Assembly (NCBI GenBank): GCA_946222285.1 | Contig: CAMIIP010000023.1 | Coordinates: forward strand, 1-25,863 | DNA: 25,863 nucleotides | Source: an uncultured Rothia sp. | GTDB taxonomy: Bacteria > Actinomycetota > Actinomycetes > Actinomycetales > Micrococcaceae | Direction: 5' to 3' | Shown here: piece by piece, positions 1 through 7,187 of the stretch | Position numbering within the stretch: the first letter of the stretch is position 1 | How the letters are laid out: each line of letters starts with the position of its first letter | Notes under the pieces: generated by a model | What the model was told of the DNA's origin: nothing | The model's database searches: none | Seen by the model: the letters and a program-made list of their open reading frames with translations, nothing else | Translations under genes and position numbers: made by a program

Positions 1-13
1 TTTTTGGGGGGGG

Positions 14-50
14 GACCTTGGAGCTTTGCTCTGAGGTCTTCTTTTTATTT
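14..50 (+). terminator. Rho-independent terminator of an upstream unit
   Basis: Arms at 14-24 and 28-38 form an 11-bp stem with two G-T wobbles and a TTT loop. A T-rich run at 39-50 follows. It would end transcription from a gene or RNA left of the window. The gene it serves is not visible. Confidence 0.75.
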
Positions 51-84
51 AATATACGATGCTGATAGAAAAATCTCTGCCTAG

Positions 85-186
85 CTAAACCGTTGGGTTA
101 GGGGAGTGTAAGAGAGAACGCATCATTAGTTTACTGAAGCCCTCCACAAGGTGGAGTAGGCACTATAAACTAGAAAATAGTGCCTA
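85..186 (+). promoter_or_regulatory. Hairpin-rich leader before the TPR protein gene
   Basis: Three potential stem-loops sit between the upstream terminator and the first gene. Arms 85-91/95-101 have one mismatch. Arms 142-147/151-156 (CTCCAC/GTGGAG) are perfect with a 3-nt loop. Arms 157-166/177-186 (TAGGCACTAT/ATAGTGCCTA) are a perfect 10-bp inverted repeat with a 10-nt spacer. The last lies about 30 nt upstream of the ribosome binding site. It could be a repressor operator or a folded 5' leader. A TATAAA at 164-169 lies inside the repeat, but no good -35 was found. No known riboswitch family was recognised. Confidence 0.45.
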
Positions 187-227
187 GAGTGGAGTTTTTC
201 CGCTTTCAAATTTATAGAGGAGTATTC

Positions 228-1694
228 TTGTCAGAATCATCGCGCAGCGAATCCAACTATAACCGTGACTCAAACCATCGCAAGGGTGGGTTCAATCAGC
301 GTAATGACCGAAACTCCTCTTCTGACCGCCAACGCGGTGGGAAGAACTTCGGCGAAAAAAACTACGGTGACCGCAACCGTCAGCGCGGAGAATATTCCCG
401 TGACGATCGTCATTCTGGTGGCTTCAGAGAAGACCGTAACGAACGTCGGGACTTTACTAGATCTGATCGTTCAGAGAGCCGTGGTTCATATCGGGGCGAT
501 AGCAATCGTCGTGATAACGAGCGTGGTGGTTTTGGTGGGCGTCGTAATGATGATCGTAAAAACTTTGATCATCGGGATGATCGCCGCGGTGGATTCAAGG
601 ATCGTAACACTTCTGAGCGTCCCCGTTTCAAAGATGACCGCAGGGGTAGTCACGATAATCGTCGGGACGAGCATCGCTCCTTTAGCAACAATGAGAGCCG
701 TTTCTCCGAGGGGCATCAGCGGGGCGGCCAGCAACGTCGCGAAGCACGAGATAACGCCTCCGGTGTTAACGCTGGCTACCGCCCGTCCAAGGGACAAGGA
801 CCTGAAATTGACACTGACGTAACAGGTCGCGAACTAGACGGCTCTGTCTTGCGCCAGCTTCGTGCACTGGAAAAAGAAAACGCAGAAGTAGTCGGACAAC
901 ATCTAGTAATGGCTGGTCGTTACCTCGATATCGACCCCAAATTTGCCTTAGAACACGCAACTGCAGCAACTCGCCGTGCCGGACGAATCGCCGCTGTACG
1001 CGAAGCCGCTGGTATCGCCGCTTACGTGGCAGAAGACTTTGAACTGGCCCTTCGCGAACTGCGTACCCATCGCCGTATCTCGGGATCAGACGAGCACCTC
1101 GCCGTCCTTATTGATACCGAACGTGCGTTGGGACGTATTGAAAAAGCGCTAGAGCTGGCAGAAGAATCTAAACAACTAGAACTCAAACCTGCTGAACGAG
1201 TAGAGACCGCGATTGTGGTTTCGGGAATCAAACACGATCAGGGAGATCTCGAAGGCGCTATTCAGGCTCTAGAAATTCCCGAGTTAAACAGCCAGCGCGG
1301 TTTTGATTACAGCCCCCGCCTCTTCGAATCTTACGGTGCGCTCCTTGAAGAAGCCGGGCGCGAGAAAGAAGCTACACGTTGGTACCGACTTGCCGTTGTT
1401 ACCGAAGCAGCTCTTGGGCAAGGCGAATTCGAAGAGCCCGAAATCTTTGATATTTTTGGTGAGCCCGAACTGTTTGAAGATGAAGAAGAACCATCGGTTG
1501 CGATTCCCGATATCGAATTTAAGGAAGCCGAATCAGGCTCGACCAAAGAATCAGATGAATCCGAAACGGAAGCTGAAGAAGATTCGCTCGTTGCAGCAGA
1601 AACCGTAGTGAGCGATGAACAGGCAGATGAAGAAAACCTGCAAGAAATTAATTCCGCTGAAGGACCCGAAACCGAGAAAACTCACGAGGACTAA
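228..1694 (+). CDS. TPR-type protein with Arg/Gly/Asp-rich N-terminus
   Basis: The predicted product is 488 aa from a TTG start at 228, chosen because AGAGGAG at 216-222 sits 5 nt before it; the GTG at 180 in the same frame has no such site. Residues 1 to about 205 are low-complexity and rich in Arg, Gly, Asp, Asn and Ser, with many RGG, RR and DR pairs, and look disordered and possibly RNA-binding. About 215-430 is helical with paired-helix repeats resembling a tetratricopeptide fold. The last 60 residues are strongly acidic. The position, just before the HAD phosphatase and tlyA, matches Rv1691 of M. tuberculosis, a protein of unknown role. A link to translation or RNA is inferred only from composition and neighbours. 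The stop is 3 nt before the next start, so the genes are probably co-transcribed. Confidence 0.8.
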   Translation: MSESSRSESNYNRDSNHRKGGFNQRNDRNSSSDRQRGGKNFGEKNYGDRNRQRGEYSRDDRHSGGFREDRNERRDFTRSDRSESRGSYRGDSNRRDNERGGFGGRRNDDRKNFDHRDDRRGGFKDRNTSERPRFKDDRRGSHDNRRDEHRSFSNNESRFSEGHQRGGQQRREARDNASGVNAGYRPSKGQGPEIDTDVTGRELDGSVLRQLRALEKENAEVVGQHLVMAGRYLDIDPKFALEHATAATRRAGRIAAVREAAGIAAYVAEDFELALRELRTHRRISGSDEHLAVLIDTERALGRIEKALELAEESKQLELKPAERVETAIVVSGIKHDQGDLEGAIQALEIPELNSQRGFDYSPRLFESYGALLEEAGREKEATRWYRLAVVTEAALGQGEFEEPEIFDIFGEPELFEDEEEPSVAIPDIEFKEAESGSTKESDESETEAEEDSLVAAETVVSDEQADEENLQEINSAEGPETEKTHED

Positions 1695-1697
1695 CAG

Positions 1698-2690
1698 ATG
1701 CTATTAGACCGGCACGATTCCATACTTTCTGATTTGGACGGCGTAGTTTACGCCGGACCCTTCGCTATCAAAGGAGCAGTTGAAGCTCTAAATAGAGCGC
1801 AGAAAGATAGCGTGCCGGTCGCTTTCGTAACCAATAATGCTTCGCGTAGTGTCGATACAGTTGCTAAGCACCTGATCGATCTCGGTGTGAATACAGATTC
1901 TGAACACGTGGTAAGTTCAGCTCAAGCTGGGGCTGAAATGCTCCGAGAAAAGCTTGAACCGGGCTCAAAAGTTCTGGTGTGTGGTACCGAGTCTTTGGCA
2001 GACTGCATTCGAGTAGTGGGGCTAGAACCGGTTTGGAAACAGTCTGATCAGCCCGTAGCGGTAGTTCAGGGGTTTAACCCAAAAATCGGTTGGGAAGACT
2101 TGGCAGAAGCAGCCTTCACCTTGGCTGATTCGAATATTTTATGGGTGGCTACCAACACCGATTTCACTATTCCTCAAGAACGCGGAATTGCTCCGGGAAA
2201 CGGCACCCTGGTAGGAGCGGTAGCTACCGCTACCGGTAGAACCCCCTTAGTAGCAGGTAAACCTGAATCAGCTATTTTTGCTACCGGAGCCAAGAAGCTC
2301 AACAGTAGCCGCGCGCTCGTCATCGGCGATCGACTCGATACCGATATCCAGGGAGGCAACCGCGCTGAAATGGCAACCGCTTGTGTGCTAACCGGCGTTG
2401 ATACGGTGGAATCGATACTTGCCGCAATAACTATTGAACGTCCAACGTACATTCTCAATAACCTTAGTGAACTATTTGAAGAGTATCCAGCTATCGAAAC
2501 GGAAAAGACTATTTCTGGATTCGAAGCACGATGTGCAACCCATAGTGCAAGAGCAGATTCGGAGACGTTAGCTGTTACCGGTGATCCAGAATCTTTGAAT
2601 TTCTGGAGGATAGCCTGTGCGGCTTGGTGGGCTGCTCATCCCGATACGCAAAATACAACTTACCCACAAGAGATTATTCGTGAATCCTAA
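1698..2690 (+). CDS. HAD-IIA family sugar/glycerol-phosphate phosphatase
   Basis: This 330-aa cytoplasmic phosphatase belongs to the NagD-like HAD class IIA. Motif I (SDLDGVVYAG) gives the nucleophile Asp12 and acid/base Asp14, TNN at 45-47 is motif II, AGKPES supplies the motif III lysine, and GDRLDTDI near residue 210 gives the magnesium-binding aspartates. The orthologous position in M. tuberculosis is Rv1692, reported as a glycerol-3-phosphate phosphatase, so a role in glycerophospholipid recycling is plausible. About 60 residues beyond the HAD fold (roughly 270-330) form an extra C-terminal piece, as in the mycobacterial protein, whose tail has been described as GNAT-like. Substrate is inferred from gene order rather than read from residues. 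The next gene starts 11 nt before its stop. Confidence 0.85.
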   Translation: MLLDRHDSILSDLDGVVYAGPFAIKGAVEALNRAQKDSVPVAFVTNNASRSVDTVAKHLIDLGVNTDSEHVVSSAQAGAEMLREKLEPGSKVLVCGTESLADCIRVVGLEPVWKQSDQPVAVVQGFNPKIGWEDLAEAAFTLADSNILWVATNTDFTIPQERGIAPGNGTLVGAVATATGRTPLVAGKPESAIFATGAKKLNSSRALVIGDRLDTDIQGGNRAEMATACVLTGVDTVESILAAITIERPTYILNNLSELFEEYPAIETEKTISGFEARCATHSARADSETLAVTGDPESLNFWRIACAAWWAAHPDTQNTTYPQEIIRES

Positions 2691-2868
2691 TCAAGAAACC
2701 GAAAGCTCGCCAGAAAACGATGATGATTTTGTAGCCCTATCAACCTTTGAAAAAGAGTTAGAAATAATTCTTGCACTTGATCCCGTTGAAAGAATCAGGC
2801 ATTTTGAAAAGATTAATCAAAATCTTGAGCAAGAACTTGATGATGCCCAATCTAACTCGGAGATCTAA
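2680..2868 (+). CDS. Small hypothetical protein (Rv1693 position)
   Basis: The predicted product is 62 aa from a GTG start at 2680, overlapping the HAD gene by 11 nt, with a weak AAGAGA ribosome site upstream. An in-frame ATG at 2617 would overlap much more and is less likely. The protein has an acidic Ser/Glu/Asp-rich start, then a helical segment containing FEKELEIILALDP and a charged coiled tail. No catalytic motif is visible. Small genes of this size occupy the same slot between the phosphatase and tlyA in other actinobacteria, which supports it being real. The function is unknown. Its stop lies 2 nt before tlyA, so translation is probably coupled. Confidence 0.7.
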   Translation: MNPNQETESSPENDDDFVALSTFEKELEIILALDPVERIRHFEKINQNLEQELDDAQSNSEI

Positions 2869-2870
2869 AA

Positions 2871-3611
2871 ATGGCTCAACGTCTTGATAAGGCTTTAGTA
2901 GAACGCGAGCTCGTTCGCTCTCGAACTCTAGCTGCCAAACTTATTATTGAAGGTTGCGTACGAGTCAATGGACAAACAGCGCAGAAAGTATCTCATTCCG
3001 TTGAAACTGCTGATGTACTAGATATTTTGCCCTCTGACTTGACTCGTTTTGTATCACGAGCAGGACACAAATTAGAGGGCGCACTCAGAGCTTTTCCTGC
3101 TATTTCAGTTGCCGGAAAACGGTGCTTGGACGCCGGCGCCTCTACCGGCGGATTTACCCAGGTTCTTCTAGAAGCCGGAGCAGCGAACGTGGCTGCGGTG
3201 GATGTGGGACACAACCAGTTAGCACCGCAGTTACGTCATGATTCTCGTGTAACTGTTTTTGAGGGTATGAATGTACGCCATCTTAAACCTGAAGAAATAG
3301 GCGGTCAGGTTGAGATAACCGTTTCAGACCTCTCGTTTATTTCTCTTACACTGGTTATGCAAGCACTCGCTCAGGCCACTGAAAACGGTGGAGACTTGTT
3401 GCTTATGGTTAAACCACAGTTTGAGGTAGGCCAACATTTCATTGGTGCAGGCGGTGTAGTGAAAGATCCTGCTGCCCATCATTTAGCTTTGGAAAAAGTA
3501 AAAACCAGCGCTCAGGAGCACGGCTTAGTAATTAGGGGGCAAGAACCGAGCCCTCTACCTGGGCAAGATGGCAACCGTGAATTTTTTCTCTGGTGTTCTA
3601 AGAAAAAGTAA
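2871..3611 (+). CDS. tlyA: TlyA 16S/23S rRNA 2'-O-methyltransferase
   Basis: This 246-aa protein begins with an S4 RNA-binding domain (residues 3-55, RLDKALVERELVRSR). An FtsJ-like Rossmann methyltransferase follows, with the SAM-binding segment LDAGASTGGFTQ at about 86-97 and DLSFIS and VKPQFEVG downstream. TlyA methylates ribose 2'-hydroxyls in 16S helix 44 and 23S helix 69; in mycobacteria its loss gives capreomycin resistance. The interdomain linker reads TRFV-SRAGHKL (58-68) where the mycobacterial enzyme has RAWV, so the conserved Trp is Phe here. It ends the first transcription run: an SOS box and new promoter follow 15-70 nt later. Confidence 0.93.
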   Translation: MAQRLDKALVERELVRSRTLAAKLIIEGCVRVNGQTAQKVSHSVETADVLDILPSDLTRFVSRAGHKLEGALRAFPAISVAGKRCLDAGASTGGFTQVLLEAGAANVAAVDVGHNQLAPQLRHDSRVTVFEGMNVRHLKPEEIGGQVEITVSDLSFISLTLVMQALAQATENGGDLLLMVKPQFEVGQHFIGAGGVVKDPAAHHLALEKVKTSAQEHGLVIRGQEPSPLPGQDGNREFFLWCSKKK

Positions 3612-3625
3612 CAGAGCATACTTAT

Positions 3626-3641
3626 TCGAACGAATATTCGA
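3626..3641. promoter_or_regulatory. LexA-type SOS box upstream of nadK-recN
   Basis: TCGAACGAATATTCGA closely matches the Gram-positive/actinobacterial LexA operator of general form TCGAAC-N4-GTTCGA, differing at one position (A for G at 3636). Flanking T and A extend the arms to TTCGAA on both sides. It sits 18 bp upstream of the predicted -35 of the nadK-recN promoter. RecN is a double-strand-break repair protein under LexA control in several bacteria, so the placement is functionally sensible. Confidence 0.7.
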
Positions 3642-3658
3642 AAATCGACCGGTTTAAG

Positions 3659-3694
3659 TTCACAATAGTGACGAAGTGCAATAGTCTATATGCG
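3659..3694 (+). promoter_or_regulatory. Promoter giving a probably leaderless nadK mRNA
   Basis: TTCACA at 3659-3664 and TAGTCT at 3682-3687 are separated by 17 bp and fit a primary sigma-factor promoter (TTGACA, TAnnnT). Transcription would start at about 3694, the first base of the GTG start of nadK. No Shine-Dalgarno sequence precedes that GTG, which agrees with a leaderless message. Leaderless messages are common in actinobacteria. Confidence 0.55.
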
Positions 3695-4674
3695 TGAATA
3701 CTTCCCAGGATACAGAAGAACACGCCACTCGAAAAATTTTAGTTTTTGCTCATACAGGGCGTGAGGACGCGCGGCGAGCGGCTCGTTCAGCGTGTACTCA
3801 ACTTTATGCTGCAGGTCTTAGTCCCGTAATGGAAAGAGCAGACTTAGAATCGCTTTTGGAAGGCTGGGATAACCCTGTTCCTGTTGAAGTTACTCGCGAA
3901 TCGGTAGCGCTCAACGAAGTTGAGCTGGGGGTAGTTCTGGGAGGAGACGGCTCTATTCTTCGGGCAGCGGAGATGATACGCCACACCGAAATACCTCTTT
4001 TGGGGGTAAACCTGGGGCACGTTGGTTTTCTTGCAGAATCAGAAGAGTCAGACTTAGAAGAGGCAGTATCCCGTATAGTGCAAAGCCATTATTCGGTAGA
4101 GGAGCGTATGGCTCTTGACGTAAAAGTTTGGCATCGAGGTAAGAAGATTGCTGCAACTTGGGCTCTTAACGAGGCTAGCGTAGAAAAAAGCAATCGTGCC
4201 AAAATGATTGAGGTTGCCATCGACGTCGATGCACGACCTATTAGCACTTTCGGTTGTGACGGGATCGTGATGGCTACTCCTACAGGATCTACCGCTTATT
4301 CTTTCTCGGGCGGCGGTCCTATCGTATGGCCAGAAGTTGAAGCGATGCTGATCGTGCCTCTTGCCGCGCACGCTCTCTTTTCACGTCCGTTGGTAACGTC
4401 GCCGTCGTCCACTATAGCTGTAGAAATTTCTGCAGAATACGGGCAAAGCGCGGTGCTTTGGTGCGACGGACGCCGCAATCAAGAGATTCCGGCAGGCTCT
4501 CGTATCGAAGTATCTCGATCTGGTAAGCCGATTCGATTGGCGCGTATTCACCCGGTGCCTTTTGCTGAGAGGCTAGTGGCTAAGTTCGATTTACCCATTG
4601 AGGGATGGAGAGGGCCTTTACGCAGAACTGATACTTCATCTATACCCCTGAGCATGAAGGATAGTACCGAATGA
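3694..4674 (+). CDS. nadK: NAD kinase
   Basis: This 326-aa enzyme phosphorylates NAD to NADP using ATP or polyphosphate. The diagnostic GGDGSILR lies at residues 83-90, NE at 159-160, and the glycine-rich CDGIVMATPTGSTAYSFS at about 188-205 followed by GGGPI. The GTG start at 3694 has no ribosome binding site and coincides with the predicted transcription start. The protein has about 12 residues before the core fold. Its stop overlaps the recN start as ATGA (4671-4674), a translational-coupling arrangement conserved with mycobacterial Rv1695-Rv1696. Given the upstream SOS box, NADP supply and recombination repair may rise together after DNA damage; that regulation is inferred. Confidence 0.93.
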   Translation: MNTSQDTEEHATRKILVFAHTGREDARRAARSACTQLYAAGLSPVMERADLESLLEGWDNPVPVEVTRESVALNEVELGVVLGGDGSILRAAEMIRHTEIPLLGVNLGHVGFLAESEESDLEEAVSRIVQSHYSVEERMALDVKVWHRGKKIAATWALNEASVEKSNRAKMIEVAIDVDARPISTFGCDGIVMATPTGSTAYSFSGGGPIVWPEVEAMLIVPLAAHALFSRPLVTSPSSTIAVEISAEYGQSAVLWCDGRRNQEIPAGSRIEVSRSGKPIRLARIHPVPFAERLVAKFDLPIEGWRGPLRRTDTSSIPLSMKDSTE

Positions 4675-6380
4675 TTGAAGAGATCCATCTTCGCGACTTG
4701 GGCGTGATTACTGATGCCCGCTTGCCTCTTGAACCGGGGTTTTCGGTTCTTACCGGTGAGACCGGAGCAGGAAAGACCATGGTGGTTACAGCCCTGGGAA
4801 TGTTACTGGGCAATCGCTCTGACGCTAATGCTGTACGTTCGGGGGCAAAAAATGCGCTGGCGGAAGCCGTAATTACGCTCCCTAAAAACCACCCAGCACT
4901 CAATTTGGCTGAAGATGCTGGAGGATCCACTGAGGATATTGGGGATGGCCAACGAGAACTATTGCTCGCACGAACTGTTTCAGCTGCCGGCCGTTCCCGA
5001 GCTCATGTGGGCGGTTGCTCTGCACCTATCAGTACCTTGGCTGGAATCGGACAGCATCTTATTGCGGTTCACGGACAATCGGATCAGCTTCGGTTAAAGT
5101 CTTCTTCAGAACAGCGCCATGCCCTTGATTCTTATGCGGGTGAAAAATTAGCTCGTCTCAAGAAAAAATATCGAACTAATTATGAACGTTTTCGAGAGGC
5201 AGCCACGGAACTGCGTGAAGTTCGAGAGAATACGCGTGCCCGTGCCTTAGAGGCACAAACTCTGGAAGGGGCTTTAGCCGAAATTGAAAAGGTAGCTCCG
5301 CAAGAAGGAGAAGACACCGCGCTTAAAGCTGAAGCTGCCAAGCTTTCTAATGTGGAGGCTTTACGTGTTGCTGCTACAACTGCAGCCGATGCTCTGACCG
5401 GAAGCGAATATGCAGAGGCCGATACTCCGAACGTTCTAGCGCTGCTGGATTTAGCTCGTAACTCGCTGTCTCAAGAAGCCAGTGCCGATGAAGATATCGA
5501 GGCTATTGCTCAAAGGGTTAACGAGGCGCTGATACACGTAACGGATATCGCTGAAGATGTCTCTTCCTATCTGTCCTCTCTGGATTCAGAGGGCCCCGAA
5601 CGCCTTGCAGAAATTGAACATCGAAGAGCTCAACTAAAAACGCTAACCAGAAAATATGGGGCAGATATCTCTGAGGTTCTGAAATGGGCTGAAACGTCGC
5701 GAGTCCGACTAGAGACATTGAGCGATGACCCAGCCCGTGCGGAAACACTTGAATCTGAATTACGGGAACTACGAGAAACTCTCACGGCACAGTCTGAGCA
5801 GATGCGAGAAATACGACAGAAAGCTGCACGCAAGCTGGCTGAGGCAGTCTCTGAAGAGCTTTCTGCCCTGGCTATGCCTAACGCTTCCTTAGCGGTTGAT
5901 GTTCAGGAAACCGAAAAATTTTCTACCCACGGTAAAGATTCTGTGACTTTCATGTTGCAACCGCATCAGCAGACTGCGCCGCGTCCGTTAGGTAAAGGCG
6001 CATCGGGCGGTGAACTATCTCGCGTGATGCTGGCTCTGGAAGTTGTGCTTTCCGAAGTTGATCCAGTACCCACTTTTATCTTTGATGAGGTTGACTCGGG
6101 TGTGGGTGGCAAGGCAGCTATCGAGATTGGGCGACGTCTGGCTATGCTCGCCCAGCATGTGCAGGTTTTGGTGGTCACTCATCTTCCCCAGGTAGCGGCA
6201 TTTGCCGATCAACATATCCTGGTGCTTAAAAATGATGATGCTTCGCTTTCGCGGGTGAAGGTTTTGAATGAAGAAGAACGAGTTGTTGAACTGGCTCGAA
6301 TGCTAGCCGGACATGACCAATCAGCGTCCGCGCAAGAACATGCTCGTGAACTGATTGAAATGGGCAAGAACATCATCTAG
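4671..6380 (+). CDS. recN: DNA repair protein RecN
   Basis: This 569-aa SMC-like ATPase acts in double-strand-break repair. Walker A is GETGAGKT at residues 29-36. The ABC signature SGGELS is at 445-450, and Walker B with FIFDEVDSGVGG has the catalytic Asp472-Glu473. Between them are two charged, glutamate- and arginine-rich helical arms that form the antiparallel coiled coil, roughly 150-230 and 300-400. The length is normal for the family. The start overlaps the nadK stop by 4 nt. Downstream, 33 nt containing a perfect palindrome separate it from the Nudix gene; the steA, steB and pyrG genes that follow recN in many relatives are missing. Confidence 0.95.
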   Translation: MIEEIHLRDLGVITDARLPLEPGFSVLTGETGAGKTMVVTALGMLLGNRSDANAVRSGAKNALAEAVITLPKNHPALNLAEDAGGSTEDIGDGQRELLLARTVSAAGRSRAHVGGCSAPISTLAGIGQHLIAVHGQSDQLRLKSSSEQRHALDSYAGEKLARLKKKYRTNYERFREAATELREVRENTRARALEAQTLEGALAEIEKVAPQEGEDTALKAEAAKLSNVEALRVAATTAADALTGSEYAEADTPNVLALLDLARNSLSQEASADEDIEAIAQRVNEALIHVTDIAEDVSSYLSSLDSEGPERLAEIEHRRAQLKTLTRKYGADISEVLKWAETSRVRLETLSDDPARAETLESELRELRETLTAQSEQMREIRQKAARKLAEAVSEELSALAMPNASLAVDVQETEKFSTHGKDSVTFMLQPHQQTAPRPLGKGASGGELSRVMLALEVVLSEVDPVPTFIFDEVDSGVGGKAAIEIGRRLAMLAQHVQVLVVTHLPQVAAFADQHILVLKNDDASLSRVKVLNEEERVVELARMLAGHDQSASAQEHARELIEMGKNII

Positions 6381-6381
6381 G

Positions 6382-6397
6382 TCTAGATTAATCTAGA
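6382..6397. promoter_or_regulatory. Perfect 16-bp palindrome TCTAGATTAATCTAGA
   Basis: The sequence is a perfect inverted repeat with no spacer, immediately after the recN stop codon and about 29 bp before the preferred Nudix start. A further CTAG lies just upstream at about 6376-6379. It may be an operator or a protein-binding site for the Nudix-xerD unit. As a hairpin it would be weak because it is AT-rich, and it has no T-tract, so it is not a terminator. Confidence 0.4.
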
Positions 6398-6425
6398 AAG
6401 AAACAACTGATAAGTGAGGCAAACC

Positions 6426-7187
6426 GTGCAAGAACATCTCAACCCTGCAACGGGCGAATCAGACCGTATTGATGCTCAGGATCTTGCCGAGAACCAGCAG
6501 AGTATCGCCGATATTGTTAACCCTCGCTATGTGAAATCCCGTCAGACTAAATTCGAGGGACATGTTTGGGATGTCATTAGAGAATCAGTTTCTTTAGAAG
6601 AGGGAACCGAATCTTTTGAGCGTGATTTCCTTTTACATCCTGGCGCTGTTGCGGTGGCGGCGCTTAACGAGAACAATCAGATTTTGTTGATTAACCAATA
6701 CCGGCATCCCGTGCGAGCGAATCTTTGGGAGATTCCTGCTGGATTATTGGATGTTGAGGGGGAAGAGCCATGGACGGCCGCTGCTCGGGAATTAGCAGAA
6801 GAAACAGATTTGCAGGCTGGGCAATGGGATAGCCTCATGGAATTTTATAACTCGCCCGGTGGCATGGGGGAAATGTGTCGGATTTATCTTGCTCGTGATA
6901 TCAGCAAACTTTCTTCTGGAAAACAGGAAAAGCGCAAACACGAGGAAGCAGAAATTGTGGTGCGCTGGGTAGATATTGAAGATGCCGTTCAAGCTGTTTT
7001 GGAGGGACGGATTCATAACGCTAGCTCAACCAACGCAATTTTAGCTGTTGCAGCAGCTAAGGCCCGCAACTTTGAAACGCTTTATTCGGCAACAGCACCT
7101 ATGACAGCACACCCTTATCTGCGCAACCCGGAATTTCGAGGCGAGATCCGTCCGGCGGAGAAAGGCGAGGACGGGTGCAGAAAGTAG
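6426..7187 (+). CDS. Nudix hydrolase, ADP-ribose pyrophosphatase type
   Basis: The predicted product is 253 aa from the GTG at 6426, preferred over the GTG at 6414 because GAGG at 6416-6419 lies 6 nt upstream of it. The fold shows LINQYRHPVR, PAGLLD and the Nudix helix core ARELAEETDL, then EFYNSPGGMGE, a combination typical of ADP-ribose pyrophosphatases. These enzymes split ADP-ribose to AMP and ribose-5-phosphate. The last glycine of the Nudix box is Asp here. The gene sits in the slot of M. tuberculosis Rv1700, an ADP-ribose pyrophosphatase, directly before xerD, with which it overlaps by 13 nt. The first 35 residues are a poorly conserved extension. Confidence 0.87.
   Translation: MQEHLNPATGESDRIDAQDLAENQQSIADIVNPRYVKSRQTKFEGHVWDVIRESVSLEEGTESFERDFLLHPGAVAVAALNENNQILLINQYRHPVRANLWEIPAGLLDVEGEEPWTAAARELAEETDLQAGQWDSLMEFYNSPGGMGEMCRIYLARDISKLSSGKQEKRKHEEAEIVVRWVDIEDAVQAVLEGRIHNASSTNAILAVAAAKARNFETLYSATAPMTAHPYLRNPEFRGEIRPAEKGEDGCRK

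Noticed and set aside
180..230. GTG at 180 as the start of the TPR protein
   Set aside because: No ribosome site precedes it, and it lies inside the inverted repeat; the TTG at 228 has AGAGGAG at good spacing.
250..780. DNA repeat or CRISPR array
   Set aside because: The repeated look comes from Arg/Gly/Asp codons; there are no regular spacers or fixed repeat units.
265..822. Long alternative-frame ORF inside the Arg/Gly-rich segment
   Set aside because: It is a shadow of the low-complexity coding region, with no ribosome site and no family resemblance.
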